Below, in pieces: positions 8,599 through 17,947 of a stretch of DNA of 64,000 bases. Every line of letters begins with the position of its first letter. The first letter of the stretch is position 1. The notes under the pieces are model-generated. The model had not been told where the DNA came from, did no database searches, and saw only the letters and a program-made list of their open reading frames with translations. The DNA lies in contig NZ_CP063356.1 in the NCBI RefSeq assembly GCF_001866075.3, positions 744,001 to 808,000 on the forward strand, read 5' to 3'. The translations under genes were made by a program, and so were the position numbers. The stretch is from Anaerobacillus isosaccharinicus. Lineage in GTDB: Bacteria > Bacillota > Bacilli > Bacillales > Anaerobacillaceae.

Positions 8599-8793
8599 GT
8601 GTTAAACTATAAGAATAGATATCTACTGAAAGACTTATCACCTTTAGAAGTAACGATTGAAGGAAAACGCAGTAAGCCTGTTTTAGTTACGGAGGAAATT
8701 GACGTGACTACGTTAGAAAACTATGTCATGGGTGGTTCAATTTATTATGTAAACATGAATATGCCTGATGAAAATAGATATCGAGAATTATAG
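8599..8793 (+). CDS. Small hypothetical protein, possibly a 3' gene remnant
   Basis: A 64-codon frame starting at GTG 8599 whose last 50 codons (SPLEVTIEGKRSKPVLV onward) look like protein by composition. It has no clear ribosome site and no recognisable family. It ends 10 bases before the next start codon, and the next gene's ribosome site directly follows its stop, as in an operon. It may be the tail of a gene that lost its front, or a real small protein. Confidence 0.35.
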   Translation: MLNYKNRYLLKDLSPLEVTIEGKRSKPVLVTEEIDVTTLENYVMGGSIYYVNMNMPDENRYREL

Positions 8794-8803
8794 GGAGATG
8801 TAA

Positions 8804-9148
8804 ATGATGGAGATTAAATTATTTGGAGGGGCATCACTGCATCTTCCACCAATACACATTACAGCCATTATCTTTATCGTCATTTATTTATTAGTTCGTT
8901 GGAGCAAGCAATCGGAAATAAGTGGTCTTAAAATTTTCTTTTACTTTTTGATAAGCACTTATATAACACCTATCTATTCTCATGGTTCACAGGATGGATA
9001 TTTTCAACTATGGGCTCCATTAGGGTTTATTTTTATTTTCTTTTATTTGTTCAAAAGTGAAAAATACCATCCATCCAAGATGAAAGCTAGTTTATTAGGT
9101 TTAACAATTGCTATTTATAAAATGATCCATCAGTATGGTGGATGGTAA
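8804..9148 (+). CDS. Small membrane protein of unknown function
   Basis: A 114-residue protein with three or four hydrophobic segments (about 17-32, 42-55, 67-84 and 94-108). A ribosome site GGGAGATG (8793-8800) precedes ATG 8804; ATG 8807 is an alternative. I do not recognise a family. It follows the 64-codon frame at 8599-8793 with almost no gap, so the two would share a message. Confidence 0.6.
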   Translation: MMEIKLFGGASLHLPPIHITAIIFIVIYLLVRWSKQSEISGLKIFFYFLISTYITPIYSHGSQDGYFQLWAPLGFIFIFFYLFKSEKYHPSKMKASLLGLTIAIYKMIHQYGGW

Positions 9149-9348
9149 TTTGTTCACTCCTTACTTTTTTCTTTCAGTTTAACACTATAGTACCTCATAC
9201 CTTTTGGAACGCTTTTGATTTCAAATATGCCCTTCCTGTGACTTTCTGGATTCTAATACCATTTGTAAACGTAAAATCGTATTAAACAACATTAATTTTG
9301 CTTCACTACTTGACATTATGTTATTTCGTAACTCTATAATGATAACGG

Positions 9349-9918
9349 TCACGCTCCTTTACGTTTAATGTAAGCAATTATGGAGATAAGCAATACACCT
9401 AAAATCAAGATTCCCCAAAGTGACTGTGTACCACCTAATATTGCTTCTTTTTTGTTTATTTCAACAATAGATAGCTCTACATCTTTGAGAGGTATTTCTC
9501 CTTCACCAAGAATTTGCAAATCACCCTGAGCCAAGCTGATTTCGGATGTTCGACTACAAATAACTGCCACAAGTGTTTTATCTCCATACATTGTAGATTC
9601 ATTCGAATAAACCAAATACTCTTGTCCAACTTGGAAGTCAAATCCACAGTCTCCGCCACCTAATCCCGTTGTGACCTTCACTTGTAACTCTTCTATACCC
9701 TTCCATGTTCGCTTAACTTCAAAATGAACCAACCTTCCGTAACTTCCTTTACCCTTTTTCTCCTGAATATCAAGAACCTTTCCGCTAAATACCGCCTGTG
9801 ATCGTTTAAATGCTGCCTCTACATCAGGATTTTCAGCACAAGAACAAGCATTTACTGACGTAACAAATGACACCATGAATAAATAAAATAATAAGAAAAT
9901 CAATACCATTCTCTTCAT
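9349..9918 (-). CDS. Exported TIMP/netrin-like protein with C-terminal membrane anchor
   Basis: A signal peptide (MKRMVLIFLLFYLF...) is followed by ACSCAENPDVEAAF, the conserved start of the bacterial proteins related to tissue inhibitors of metalloproteinases, then VFSGKVLDIQ, VKRTWKG, CGFDFQVGQEYLVY and VAVICSRT. Paired cysteines suggest disulphides outside the cell. The C-terminus is a hydrophobic helix followed by KRKGA, so the protein stays membrane-anchored; there is no LPxTG. I start at ATG 9918, with AGGTGG 8 bases upstream, not at 9969. The target is unknown; in animals the fold inhibits metalloproteases, and this role is not shown for bacterial members. Confidence 0.75.
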   Translation of the reverse strand: MKRMVLIFLLFYLFMVSFVTSVNACSCAENPDVEAAFKRSQAVFSGKVLDIQEKKGKGSYGRLVHFEVKRTWKGIEELQVKVTTGLGGGDCGFDFQVGQEYLVYSNESTMYGDKTLVAVICSRTSEISLAQGDLQILGEGEIPLKDVELSIVEINKKEAILGGTQSLWGILILGVLLISIIAYIKRKGA

Positions 9919-10086
9919 ATAACAACCACCTATACATAGAATGAAAGGCATCACAACAAAATAGTGCAATGCCTATGTAAATAAGATGTACCATCGAAGA
10001 ATACAATGGATTGCATGTTAAAACTTATCTACTGTTTTTTTCTAAGTTCTCGAATTTCTACTGGATCCATACCTTCCTCCTCCCTA

Positions 10087-10614
10087 TTACTCTAAAACAA
10101 ATCTAATTAACTTTCTCTCTTCTATTTCAAATGTTTTGCCAAGGTTAAAAGCTGAGAGATTGATCGTCTCTTCCTCACGAATTGGCCAATCTTCTTCATC
10201 TGCCCAACAAGAATACACTTCGATAGACTCCCCTTCTTTCAGCTCACGCTTAACATATGAAAGCAATTCTTTGACACATTTTTCATTCGCTTGATTAGAA
10301 GTAAAATGATTGATTTTATCCGCTTCATTAAGATGAAAAGAACCCCCAAGCTCATAAATATAGGATTTATTCATTGGTAATTTTTCTTTCAAAACAGCAT
10401 CTCGGACTTCCATAATCGTAACAAATGCAAAGTCTAATTCTGTTTCATACACTTTTGTCCACTCGTTCTCCAAATGAGACAAGTCCAAAATATTACGAAG
10501 GTCATTAGGATCACTCGGCTTAGGTATATCTTTTAATTTTTTTAATGTGTATTTCTCACCGTAATTCCCGATTGGTAAAGGATGATTCGCTCCAATGTAG
10601 TAAAACATCGTCAT
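10087..10614 (-). CDS. Hypothetical cytoplasmic protein
   Basis: A 175-residue acidic, soluble protein with no membrane segment and no family I recognise; the segment EVYSCWADEEDWPIREEETI stands out. I prefer ATG 10614 (MTMFYYIGANHPLP), with AAAGGCGG 8 bases upstream, over 10644. It lies 20 bases after the small membrane protein gene at 10635-10913 and is probably cotranscribed with it, which may suggest a toxin/immunity or membrane-linked pair, but nothing in the sequence proves that. Confidence 0.6.
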   Translation of the reverse strand: MTMFYYIGANHPLPIGNYGEKYTLKKLKDIPKPSDPNDLRNILDLSHLENEWTKVYETELDFAFVTIMEVRDAVLKEKLPMNKSYIYELGGSFHLNEADKINHFTSNQANEKCVKELLSYVKRELKEGESIEVYSCWADEEDWPIREEETINLSAFNLGKTFEIEERKLIRFVLE

Positions 10615-10634
10615 AGGTTTAACCGCCTTTTCTG

Positions 10635-10913
10635 CTAAATACATCTTTTTCGAAGTCGAATTCTATTAAATAAATCTATCAATACTGCACCTAACAAAGC
10701 CACCAACAAGAAACTGATGACAAAATAAATTGGTTCAATATCGATGACATAGCCAAAAGCCACTTCATTCTGTAGATACGTTACATTTTCATATTCATTA
10801 ATGATATCAGGAACATAATTGATCGTTAGATACCAACCATGAATGAGAATTCCCGCAATATAAATGACATGAACCAATAATGAAAATATGACCGACCGTA
10901 GCAGTAATTTCAT
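10635..10913 (-). CDS. Small two-helix membrane protein
   Basis: A 92-residue protein with hydrophobic segments at about 6-28 and 58-80 and a basic C-terminus (NRIRLRKRC). GGGAG is 6-8 bases ahead of ATG 10913. No family recognised. It is the first gene of a two-gene unit with the hypothetical protein downstream. Confidence 0.6.
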   Translation of the reverse strand: MKLLLRSVIFSLLVHVIYIAGILIHGWYLTINYVPDIINEYENVTYLQNEVAFGYVIDIEPIYFVISFLLVALLGAVLIDLFNRIRLRKRCI

Positions 10914-11027
10914 CTAATCTCCCTCTAATCCTAAATATTACCTTTTATTATACATTACCTGAATTTTCAAGTAACCTTATATTGATTAAGGAAATAAAAA
11001 AGGTTACTCCAATGCAAGAAACGTAAA

Positions 11028-11057
11028 AAGGCAACACCCATAAGGGTTAGTTGCCTT
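11028..11057. terminator. Bidirectional terminator-like hairpin
   Basis: AAGGCAAC (11028-11035) pairs with GTTGCCTT (11050-11057), with an inner CCC/GGG, flanked by A-runs on the left and CTTTT on the right. No intact gene ends here now; it may have served the gene whose ParB-like tail remains at 11234-11359. Confidence 0.6.
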
Positions 11058-11233
11058 CTTTTAAAATGAGTTGCGCTACGCACTCCACATGTGTTTTGAT
11101 AGAATGTTGATACTGAAACGCGTATATTTTGATTTCGCGTAAAGGTGTACCCCCTAAATTAAAGGGGGTTATAGTTTATTTACATGTAATGTATTGAAAT
11201 CAAAACAAACTTCTGTACTATTTAGCATATGAA

Positions 11234-11359
11234 CTATTCTTTTACTTTTTTAACTATTACTGGTACTTCTTTTATTCCTACACACTTGGCAATAGTTAGT
11301 CTATGCTTTCCATTTCTGTAGACAGTCACTTTATTTCTTCTCGTTTGATCGCATTTTTT
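11234..11359 (-). pseudogene. 3' fragment of a ParB-like nuclease-domain gene
   Basis: About 41 codons ending at TAG 11234 read CDQTRRNKVTVYRNGKHRL then TIAKCVGIKEVPVIV. This matches the D/NGxHR..A...G...IPVIV core end of ParB-like N-terminal domains. A TGA stop interrupts the frame at 11360-11362, where the mobile structure begins. A second copy of the first part of this fragment, in inverted orientation, lies just before 19437. The 5' part of the gene is not in the window. Confidence 0.6.
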
Positions 11360-11423
11360 TCAAATTACACCAGAATAAACTATATACTCTCCCGAGATTA
11401 TGTGCTAAATTTTTTGCATATTA
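11316..11423. repeat. Left arm of the large palindrome, outer segment
   Basis: This segment is the inverted copy of 19330-19437, identical as far as I can align it by eye. At its outer end (CTGTAGACAGTCAC) the match stops exactly: here the sequence continues as the ParB-like gene, while at 19438 it continues as a serine recombinase. The inner end is interrupted by the IS at about 11425. Confidence 0.85.
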
Positions 11424-11424
11424 A

Positions 11425-13251
11425 GGTAGTGTCAAAAGTTCTATGAAAACTAAAGGCTGATGACACTTTCTACCAATTAAACTGGTGGTAGCTCCCGCCA
11501 TCGCTCTTGACAAACACGCCAATGGTTTAGCGAGAGGTTTAACAAGGGCGAAGAGGACAAAAGAAGGCATAGCTAAATAAGCCCTTGGTATTTCCATTTT
11601 AAACCATTGGCAAGTTCGGTTTGTCAAGAGTACGCTCCGCCGATGGCTAGAAAGGGCTCAGTTAAACAAAAGTTAGGCAGTTTGCTTACTTATCCAGTCC
11701 TGGGCAAGACCAATAAGAGTTGTCCATCTAGCTGGCATGTTTGGAAGCTTTTCTAGCTCAGGAAGTGTTACTGGTACTTTTCCTTCCAATGCTGAATGTG
11801 GTCTTAGAAAGTTAAAGTAAGCAACGAACAAGGTCACAAAAGAAACAGAACCATGTTCTGACCCGAAACCATGAGTGGATCGATAGTTTCCTTTAAAGGT
11901 ACGATTTAGCCGCTCGATAATTTGTTTGAGAGGTCGATATTCCTTTGATACCTCGTCTTCGTTGGTTAAGCCAATTACCTGAATCACCTCAAACGGGATT
12001 TGATGCTGGGCAAAAAAGTGTTGTGCTAATAAGTAAATGGGATTGCCATCGACAACGAAAGTTAGGTTTTCTGGGATTTTCCTAAGCTTTAACAACACTT
12101 CGTCTATCGCTTTAATAGCTGTAGCTGTGTCTCGGTTAGGTGACACAGGATAAGAGAGAATGACTTTCTTTACGGCATCAAAAAAGAAAAATAGGTAATG
12201 CCAACGGCCATTCACACGGATGTACGTTTCGTCACCGCAGAATTGATCTGAAAGCTCATAAGGATAGTGATCAATATACGGTTTCAACCACAAGGCCACA
12301 CTATTTTCGTAATTTAAAATGCTTTGACGAGAGATTGAAACACCATGTACGTCTTTCATCAGCGCTGCTGTTTTACGGGCTGAAAGTCCATAATTGACGT
12401 GATAAGTCAATATCAATCCAAGCGTATGTGGAGACACATAAATTCTTGATAGATCAACTCGTGGTCTCTTTGGTGAATGCTTCGCTAATGGTTGAAAATC
12501 AATGTGAAACTGGCGGTAAATATAGCGAAGTTTAAAGGCTTGAGGATCTTCTTTGAACCGATTTTTCTCTTTTTGAGTCATCGCATTACGTTTCTGTTGG
12601 TAATAAGAACAAGCGTCGTTTTTACACTTGTACACATGGAAGTCTTTTCTTTCCTTCACTTTTTCAAGTGTTTTTGAACAGTGAGGGCATTTCAGGATTG
12701 CTTCCTTGAGATATCGATTTCTCTCACTGAAAAGACATGAACACACCTTACATTGAAATTGTCCTTTCGCTCCATTGTTCGCATACAAATAATCAGATGG
12801 AGCACCACACGTAGGACATTTCATTGATGAAGGAACGGGTGTTGAATTCGACCGTCTTTGTACTGGTTTGAGAGGTTTACCTTTAGACTTAAGATGCTCG
12901 GTTAATAAAACTTGAAAATCTAGTTTTTTTGGAACTTCAATGATCGGTAGATCATCAACTTGAAGCTTGCGATATGGTTTATTAACTGGAGCCTCAGTCG
13001 GTTTATCAAACATGCTCTTCCCTATTAAAAGGGTAAGGAGCGTTCGAATTACTTGTTCTTGGTAGTTTATAAAAGTAAGTAAATAGGTTATAATTTGAGG
13101 TAACAACTTGTCACTTTCCTTTCTTTTGGGATGTTGGGTGTGTGGTAACCTCAATTATCTACAAAATTCAGGGGGTGGCAAGTTTTTTGCTTATAAAGCC
13201 CTTTAAACTAGGATTTAATAGCCTATTTCTATATAAAGTTTTGACAATACG
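11425..13251 (-). mobile_element. IS with IS240-type DDE transposase, inserted in the left palindrome arm
   Basis: Terminal inverted repeats are imperfect: GTAGTGTCAAAAGTT at the left end and, read inward on the other strand, GTATTGTCAAAACTT at the right end (13250 inward). Boundaries (within about 2 bases) were fixed by comparing the two palindrome arms. The intact right arm has 54 bases (19276-19329) where the left arm has this 1.83-kb IS, so insertion was accompanied by a 54-bp deletion. No target duplication is visible, as expected after such a deletion. Confidence 0.75.
11673..13154 (-). CDS. DDE transposase with N-terminal zinc ribbons (IS240/IS6-related)
   Basis: A 493-residue transposase. 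Two zinc ribbons lie in the first 190 residues (CPTCGAPSDYLY...CKVC and CPHCSKTLEKV...CKNDAC), then a helix-turn-helix (GLSARKTAALMKDVHGVSIS) and a DDE core: GDETYIRVNGRWHYLF, FVVDGNPIY and the acidic residue in KQIIERLNRTFKGNYR. The core resembles DDE_Tnp_IS240, but the zinc-ribbon front makes it longer than usual IS6 proteins. It looks complete and is the only gene of its IS. Confidence 0.82.
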   Translation of the reverse strand: MRLPHTQHPKRKESDKLLPQIITYLLTFINYQEQVIRTLLTLLIGKSMFDKPTEAPVNKPYRKLQVDDLPIIEVPKKLDFQVLLTEHLKSKGKPLKPVQRRSNSTPVPSSMKCPTCGAPSDYLYANNGAKGQFQCKVCSCLFSERNRYLKEAILKCPHCSKTLEKVKERKDFHVYKCKNDACSYYQQKRNAMTQKEKNRFKEDPQAFKLRYIYRQFHIDFQPLAKHSPKRPRVDLSRIYVSPHTLGLILTYHVNYGLSARKTAALMKDVHGVSISRQSILNYENSVALWLKPYIDHYPYELSDQFCGDETYIRVNGRWHYLFFFFDAVKKVILSYPVSPNRDTATAIKAIDEVLLKLRKIPENLTFVVDGNPIYLLAQHFFAQHQIPFEVIQVIGLTNEDEVSKEYRPLKQIIERLNRTFKGNYRSTHGFGSEHGSVSFVTLFVAYFNFLRPHSALEGKVPVTLPELEKLPNMPARWTTLIGLAQDWISKQTA

Positions 13252-13738
13252 GTATGAATTAAGAGGGAAAGAAAATGAATTCCCGATTATTGAGTTTTGT
13301 TCTGAGTGTAAGGGGCGGGGGAAACTATATCGTCATGGGTTTTATATGAGGTTTGGAATTACTGAAAAGGGGGCAATAAGTATTCCTATTTGTCGTTTGA
13401 AGTGCAAACACTGTAAAACTACATTTTCAATCATTCCTGACTTTCTCATCCCGCATTTCCAGCATACTTTACATACTATTGTTCAAGGAGTTGAACAACG
13501 TCTACTAAAAAAGAAAGCGTTCGATCGTCGTCAATTAGTAAATTTTCATTTCAAACGTTATGTAAGTATTCTTAAATGGGTTCATACTTATTTTTCTGAT
13601 TTGGATTATGCCCTTAGTTTCTCAGATGATCAAAAAAAAGAAGCCATAAAATATTTAAAAATGATCCAAGATTTTGGCGAATCCTCCTTCTTGCGAAGGA
13701 GCCAGGGTCATTTAAAGAAACACTTTATGGCACTTTAA
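13252..13738 (+). pseudogene. DUF6431 gene, 5' end replaced by IS sequence
   Basis: From codon YELRGKENEF on, this copy equals the intact gene at 18789-19313, but its first 12-13 codons and ribosome site were lost in the 54-bp deletion made by the neighbouring IS. The frame happens to stay open into the IS (to 13142), giving a chimeric start without a proper ribosome site. The protein has a zinc ribbon (CSECKGRG...CKHC) and is described under the intact copy. Confidence 0.75.
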
Positions 13739-13871
13739 TTTTAGCATATTTGGCGTTTAAAAAATATATTGAAGATTCCACATAACGTTTTCATTTTCTA
13801 TTTATGGCGAAAAAAGTAGAATAAAAGCATGGATGACCGGTCGTCCTTCTACTAAAAGGAGGAAGAAATCC

Positions 13872-14579
13872 ATGGAAGATAAAATACGTGAACAAATCGC
13901 TTTATTTCGTTATGGAATTATCGCCCCACTGCTAAATGGGCAAGTAGAACCGAAGGGATATTGGGTTGAAATAGAGGCAAAAAGTCATTCTATCCCATAC
14001 TATGGTGAGCGGAAAATCGCAGCTAAAACGGTTCAAGAATGGCTCCTTCATTATCGGAGATACGGCTTTGATGCACTAAAACCAAAGAAACGTTCGGACC
14101 AAGGTAATTCAAGAAGATTAACTCCAGAAGATCAAGATCATATTCTCGAACTACGAAAAAAATCTCTCCACATGCCCATTAGTGTCTTCTACGAACAACT
14201 GATTGAACAGGGAGAGATCTACAAAAATCAAGTTTCATATAGTACTATAAATCGTTTAATACGAAAAAACAAGCTAAATGGAAAAAATGTATCAACATCT
14301 CCTGAAAGAAGACGATTTGCCCATGCGAAAGTAAATACACTGTGGCAAGGGGATCTCTCTCACGGACCGTACGTTCAGAAGAAAAAGACATTCCTCATTG
14401 CTTATATTGACGACTGTTCGAGGCTAGTGCCCTATGCTCAATTTTTCTCTTCCGAGAAATTCGATGGAGTAAGAGTGGTGACGAAAGAAGCTTTGATAAG
14501 AAGAGGAAAGCCATCCATGATTTATGCCGACTATACCGAAAAAAATACTATGCCGAATAAACTTATAAATCCTTCATAA
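13872..14579 (+). pseudogene. DDE/rve transposase gene, 3'-truncated (left copy)
   Basis: It begins at ATG 13872 (MEDKIREQIALFRYG) with AAAGGAGG about 9 bases ahead. A helix-turn-helix front (KTVQEWLLHYRRYGFDALK) is followed by the first part of an rve/IS481-like DDE core: LWQGDLSHGP with the first Asp, then AYIDDCSR. After KPSMIYADY, where the second catalytic Asp would fall, the frame runs into the RIT end and stops, so the second half of the catalytic core is missing. The identical truncated gene lies inverted at 17948-18655. With its DUF6431 partner it formed a two-gene transposable element that the RIT element now interrupts. Confidence 0.8.
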
Positions 14580-14675
14580 ATAAACAGTTTACGAAGGATT
14601 TTCGGCATAGTGTTTTGCTATTTTTTCCATAATAGAAGTGGACTAACGTCCAAACTATTTTTAGGAGGAATTACT

Positions 14676-15908
14676 ATGGTAAAGAAACCAACTGTGGAAA
14701 GTAGTGTAAAAATGGTACTTGAAGCGCTTGAAAAAGCAGGTTATTGTCAATCAACGATTCATAGTTTCAAAAGGGTATATGAAAGACTGTTGAAGTCTGC
14801 CGCTATCATGGGGACAGAAACTTTAACTCAAGAATTGGTTGAGCATTTCGTGAATGATTCTGCAGACAGAAGGACAGGACAATACTGCCATTCACGTAAA
14901 AAGCTACACACTTCATGCATAAGAAAATTAAGGGAATATGAAGAAAGAGGCTATTTTGGCTGGCAACCAAGCAGGGATAGTAAGGTCGATAAGCCCTCAA
15001 CTATTAAATTCCAGGACCTTCATATCCATTTTCTAGCGTTTCTACAAGAGGAGAAAAAAAGTAAAAATACTATAGAATCGTATCGAAATACTTCCTGCAA
15101 GTTCCTTATTTTTATTGAAAAATTGGGCTATACCGAGTTGAAAGCTGTCCCTCTTAAATCAATCTATAAGTTTTTTGATGAACTAAGAGAAACCTGGGAC
15201 TCTGGAAGTCTTCGAACGGCGGCCTCCGGATTAAGATCATTTTTGCGTTTTGCAGAAGGTGGAAACAGACTTATTGCAGCCGTTCCTGATAAACTCCTGA
15301 GAAAAAGGACAATTATTCCCGTATTAACGGAGGAGGAAGAACGGGCTGTATGGGATGTATTACAAACCGATGCTGTATCTTCAAGGGACAAAGCTATTAT
15401 ATTATTATCGCTTCTTACTGGAATCAGGGCCGTGGATATTTTGAACTTAAGGTTAAAAGATATAGATTGGCAAGGGGATGTTATTAACATAGTCCAACAG
15501 AAGACGAATGAGCCTTTAGTTTTACCCCTTCTTCCTGCAATCGGCAATGCATTAGTAAGGTATCTCACGAATGACCGTCCTAAATCAGATTCATCGTGCG
15601 TATTTTTATCTCGAAATGCCCCACATGTACCGTTGAAAGAACATTCGAGTTGTTACACCATAGTAAGAAAAATATTTACATGTGCAGGAGTAAGAGTTAA
15701 CAACGAACTTAAAGGCACCCGCCTCCTTAGACATCATGTCGCCTCAAAAATGTTAAAAAATGGGGTTGCCATACAAACAATTTCATCAACACTTGGGCAT
15801 GTCAACCCAAACTCAGCCGACGTTTATCTGTCTACTGACGAAGAAAAGATGCGTGATTGTGCATTAACCTTAGCCGTCATTCCTATGAAAGTGAAGGGGC
15901 TCAAATGA
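14676..15908 (+). CDS. Tyrosine recombinase, first of the RIT trio
   Basis: A 410-residue site-specific recombinase starting at ATG 14676, with AGGAGG (14663-14668) 7 bases ahead. An N-terminal SAM-like DNA-binding part (about 20-200) is followed by the catalytic domain: Arg in LLTGIRAVDIL, Lys in QQKTNE, LLRHHVASKML, LGHVNPN and the tyrosine in SADVYLS. The box II position that is normally His-x-x-Arg reads Arg-Leu-Leu-Arg, so the first His is replaced. The stop overlaps the start of the next gene (ATGA). It probably acts only together with the other two recombinases at the element ends. Confidence 0.85.
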   Translation: MVKKPTVESSVKMVLEALEKAGYCQSTIHSFKRVYERLLKSAAIMGTETLTQELVEHFVNDSADRRTGQYCHSRKKLHTSCIRKLREYEERGYFGWQPSRDSKVDKPSTIKFQDLHIHFLAFLQEEKKSKNTIESYRNTSCKFLIFIEKLGYTELKAVPLKSIYKFFDELRETWDSGSLRTAASGLRSFLRFAEGGNRLIAAVPDKLLRKRTIIPVLTEEEERAVWDVLQTDAVSSRDKAIILLSLLTGIRAVDILNLRLKDIDWQGDVINIVQQKTNEPLVLPLLPAIGNALVRYLTNDRPKSDSSCVFLSRNAPHVPLKEHSSCYTIVRKIFTCAGVRVNNELKGTRLLRHHVASKMLKNGVAIQTISSTLGHVNPNSADVYLSTDEEKMRDCALTLAVIPMKVKGLK

Positions 15909-16876
15909 TGGAGAAGGCATATGTTAGTAAACTAGCTTCTTTCATGGAGTCTTTTGTAGCGTTTAAACACTCACTAGGCTGGAAGTATAAAACAAGCGAA
16001 TACTATCTCCACGAGTTTGATCGCTATTGTGCAAAACGCGAATCCGAAGAGGTTTTATTGAACGAGATTGTTAAAGGTTGGGTTATCTTACGGGATAACG
16101 AATGCCCAAACACCCAACGAGTACGTGTGGCACCTATTCGTGAGTTTGGCAAATACCTGCAACATTCTGGATACTCAGATGCATATGTTGTCACCAACAA
16201 AATCTGTCGAAAGCAAATCCGAACGATACCACATTTTTTCACAGATGAAGAAATTATCCGATTTTTCGATGCTTGCGACACACTAGGCCCTCGCAAGGAA
16301 AATCCTGTCCGCCATCTTGTCCTACCCATGTACTTTAGATTGCTTTATTGTTGTGGATTGAGAACAAGTGAAGCGCGGTTGCTTCTGCGAAAAAACGTTA
16401 ACCTTCATACTGGCTATATCGATGTAATCCATTCAAAAGGCCCTAAAGACCGAAGGTTGTTTCTTCCGGAAGACCTTAAACAACTATATTTGAAATACGA
16501 TGCTGTCATAGATAATATATTTCCAGATCGAACGTATTTCTTTCCGGTAAAATCCCATAGTTGTTACCAGAGTACGTCTATTGGATCGAATTTCAATAAG
16601 ATATGGAAGGCGGCTGGTTTGGGGCATGAGTCAGGCTCGAAGGCAAGAGCATATGATTTTCGCCATCATTTTGCCTTCGACAAACTCAATCAATGGCTTA
16701 AGGAAGAATCCGATGTGAATTCCATGCTTCCATATTTGGTGCGTTACATGGGACATGCCTGTTTGGAAAGCACCTACTACTATCTTCATCTTGTGCCTGA
16801 GTTTTTTTCTACTTTCTCCGAAAAAACTAAAATACTTGAAGGGTTGCTTCCGGAGGTGGATTATGATGAAGAGTAG
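15905..16876 (+). CDS. Tyrosine recombinase, second of the RIT trio
   Basis: A 323-residue protein starting at ATG 15905 inside the stop of the previous gene, with GAAGGGG 7-8 bases upstream. Catalytic marks are the Arg in CCGLRTSEARLL, Lys in HSKGPKDRR, then AYDFRHHFAF, YMGHACLES and the tyrosine in TYYYLHL. The first His of box II is Tyr here (Y-D-F-R). The gene overlaps the third recombinase by 14 bases. The three proteins are only distantly alike, as in known RIT trios, where each belongs to its own subfamily. Confidence 0.85.
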   Translation: MMEKAYVSKLASFMESFVAFKHSLGWKYKTSEYYLHEFDRYCAKRESEEVLLNEIVKGWVILRDNECPNTQRVRVAPIREFGKYLQHSGYSDAYVVTNKICRKQIRTIPHFFTDEEIIRFFDACDTLGPRKENPVRHLVLPMYFRLLYCCGLRTSEARLLLRKNVNLHTGYIDVIHSKGPKDRRLFLPEDLKQLYLKYDAVIDNIFPDRTYFFPVKSHSCYQSTSIGSNFNKIWKAAGLGHESGSKARAYDFRHHFAFDKLNQWLKEESDVNSMLPYLVRYMGHACLESTYYYLHLVPEFFSTFSEKTKILEGLLPEVDYDEE

Positions 16877-17906
16877 AAAGCAGATTGAGCCCGAATTTTG
16901 GCATTATGCTCGTAGCTTCCTTCATGTATACCTGCCCAAGGTAAGAAACCTTAGCCAAAACACAATAAATTCGTATAAGAAGTCCATGAGTTACTTTATT
17001 GATTACTTGGAAATCCAAAAAGGGATTGAACGACAGGACATTACGTTTGACTTTCTAAATAGGAAACACATTAAAGATTATTTTGTCTGGATGAATGAAG
17101 TGCAAAATCTAGCAGCCAAAACATGCAACCTTCGATTGACTGCACTAAAATCGTTCATGGAGTATTGCGCAGACGAGGATATTACGCTTGTTGCAATATA
17201 CAACGATGTTCGTAGCGTTCGCGGAATGAAGGAACACAAAAAGTCCATATTATATATGACAAATGAAGCTATTGAAGCATTATTAAAAACGCCTAAAACA
17301 GATACACAAAAGGGAAGACGCAATCGCATGATGTTCATTATGTTGTATGATACGGCTGCCAGAGCGCAGGAACTTGTAGATATTACCCTTCGGGATCTGC
17401 ACATTATCAACGTCAAAACACCTTTCGTTACGCTAACCGGTAAAGGCAACAAAAGTCGTAATGTGCCCCTGATGGAGAAAACTGTTGCTCACATCAAGCG
17501 TTATCTTCAGGAATTCCATCCGCATCCAAACACAGATGGCGGGGCTCCATTGTTCTATTCGATGAGGGATGGGAAGCCTCATGCCTTGTCTACGGATACG
17601 ATAAATCTCCTTTTAGGTCAATATGCAAACCAGGCAAGAATGATTTGTCCTGAAATCCCACGGCATGTTCACTGCCACTTAATCAGGAAAACAAGAGCTA
17701 TGACGTTATACCGAAAAGGTATGCCCCTCACAGTCATCATGGAAATGCTTGGTCATGAAAGTCTTTCAACAACATCAAACTTCTATGCTTTTGCAACGTT
17801 GGATATGATTCATGAAGCCATAAAGAAAACAAGCCCTGAGGCAGTGGAAGAATCCCCGCTTTGGAAAACCAAGGATATAAGAAAACTGATTTATAGTCTG
17901 GACTAA
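16863..17906 (+). CDS. Tyrosine recombinase, third of the RIT trio
   Basis: A 347-residue recombinase starting at ATG 16863 (or 16866), with GGAGGTG at 16852-16858. A SAM-like domain (about 10-110) precedes the catalytic domain: Arg in DTAARAQELVDI, Lys in TGKGNKSRNVPL, HCHLIRKTRA (intact His-x-x-Arg), MLGHESLSTT and Tyr in NFYAFATL. It alone of the three keeps every standard catalytic residue, so it may be the main cleaving enzyme. It ends 41 bases before the right-hand palindromic end of the element. Confidence 0.87.
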   Translation: MMKSRKQIEPEFWHYARSFLHVYLPKVRNLSQNTINSYKKSMSYFIDYLEIQKGIERQDITFDFLNRKHIKDYFVWMNEVQNLAAKTCNLRLTALKSFMEYCADEDITLVAIYNDVRSVRGMKEHKKSILYMTNEAIEALLKTPKTDTQKGRRNRMMFIMLYDTAARAQELVDITLRDLHIINVKTPFVTLTGKGNKSRNVPLMEKTVAHIKRYLQEFHPHPNTDGGAPLFYSMRDGKPHALSTDTINLLLGQYANQARMICPEIPRHVHCHLIRKTRAMTLYRKGMPLTVIMEMLGHESLSTTSNFYAFATLDMIHEAIKKTSPEAVEESPLWKTKDIRKLIYSLD

Positions 17907-17947
17907 AAGCTAAACACTATGCCGAAAATCCTTCGTAAACTGTTTAT

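Larger units (their letters stand above)
13252..14615. repeat. Left arm of the large palindrome, inner segment
   Basis: Inverted copy of 17912-19275; every left base L pairs with right base 32527 minus L. The encoded proteins in both arms are identical in the shared part, so the duplication is recent or maintained by gene conversion. It holds a beheaded DUF6431 gene, a truncated DDE transposase gene and the RIT end sequence. Confidence 0.9.

Noticed and set aside
13142-13251. An N-terminal extension of the left DUF6431 gene (start at 13142).
   Set aside because: The intact copy in the right arm shows that these codons belong to the IS end, which happens to be in frame; there is no ribosome site.
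14676-17906. The three tyrosine recombinases as phage or integron integrases.
   Set aside because: They overlap head to tail with no other cargo, differ in subfamily and sit between matching palindromic ends, which fits a RIT element. There is no attC site and no phage gene.
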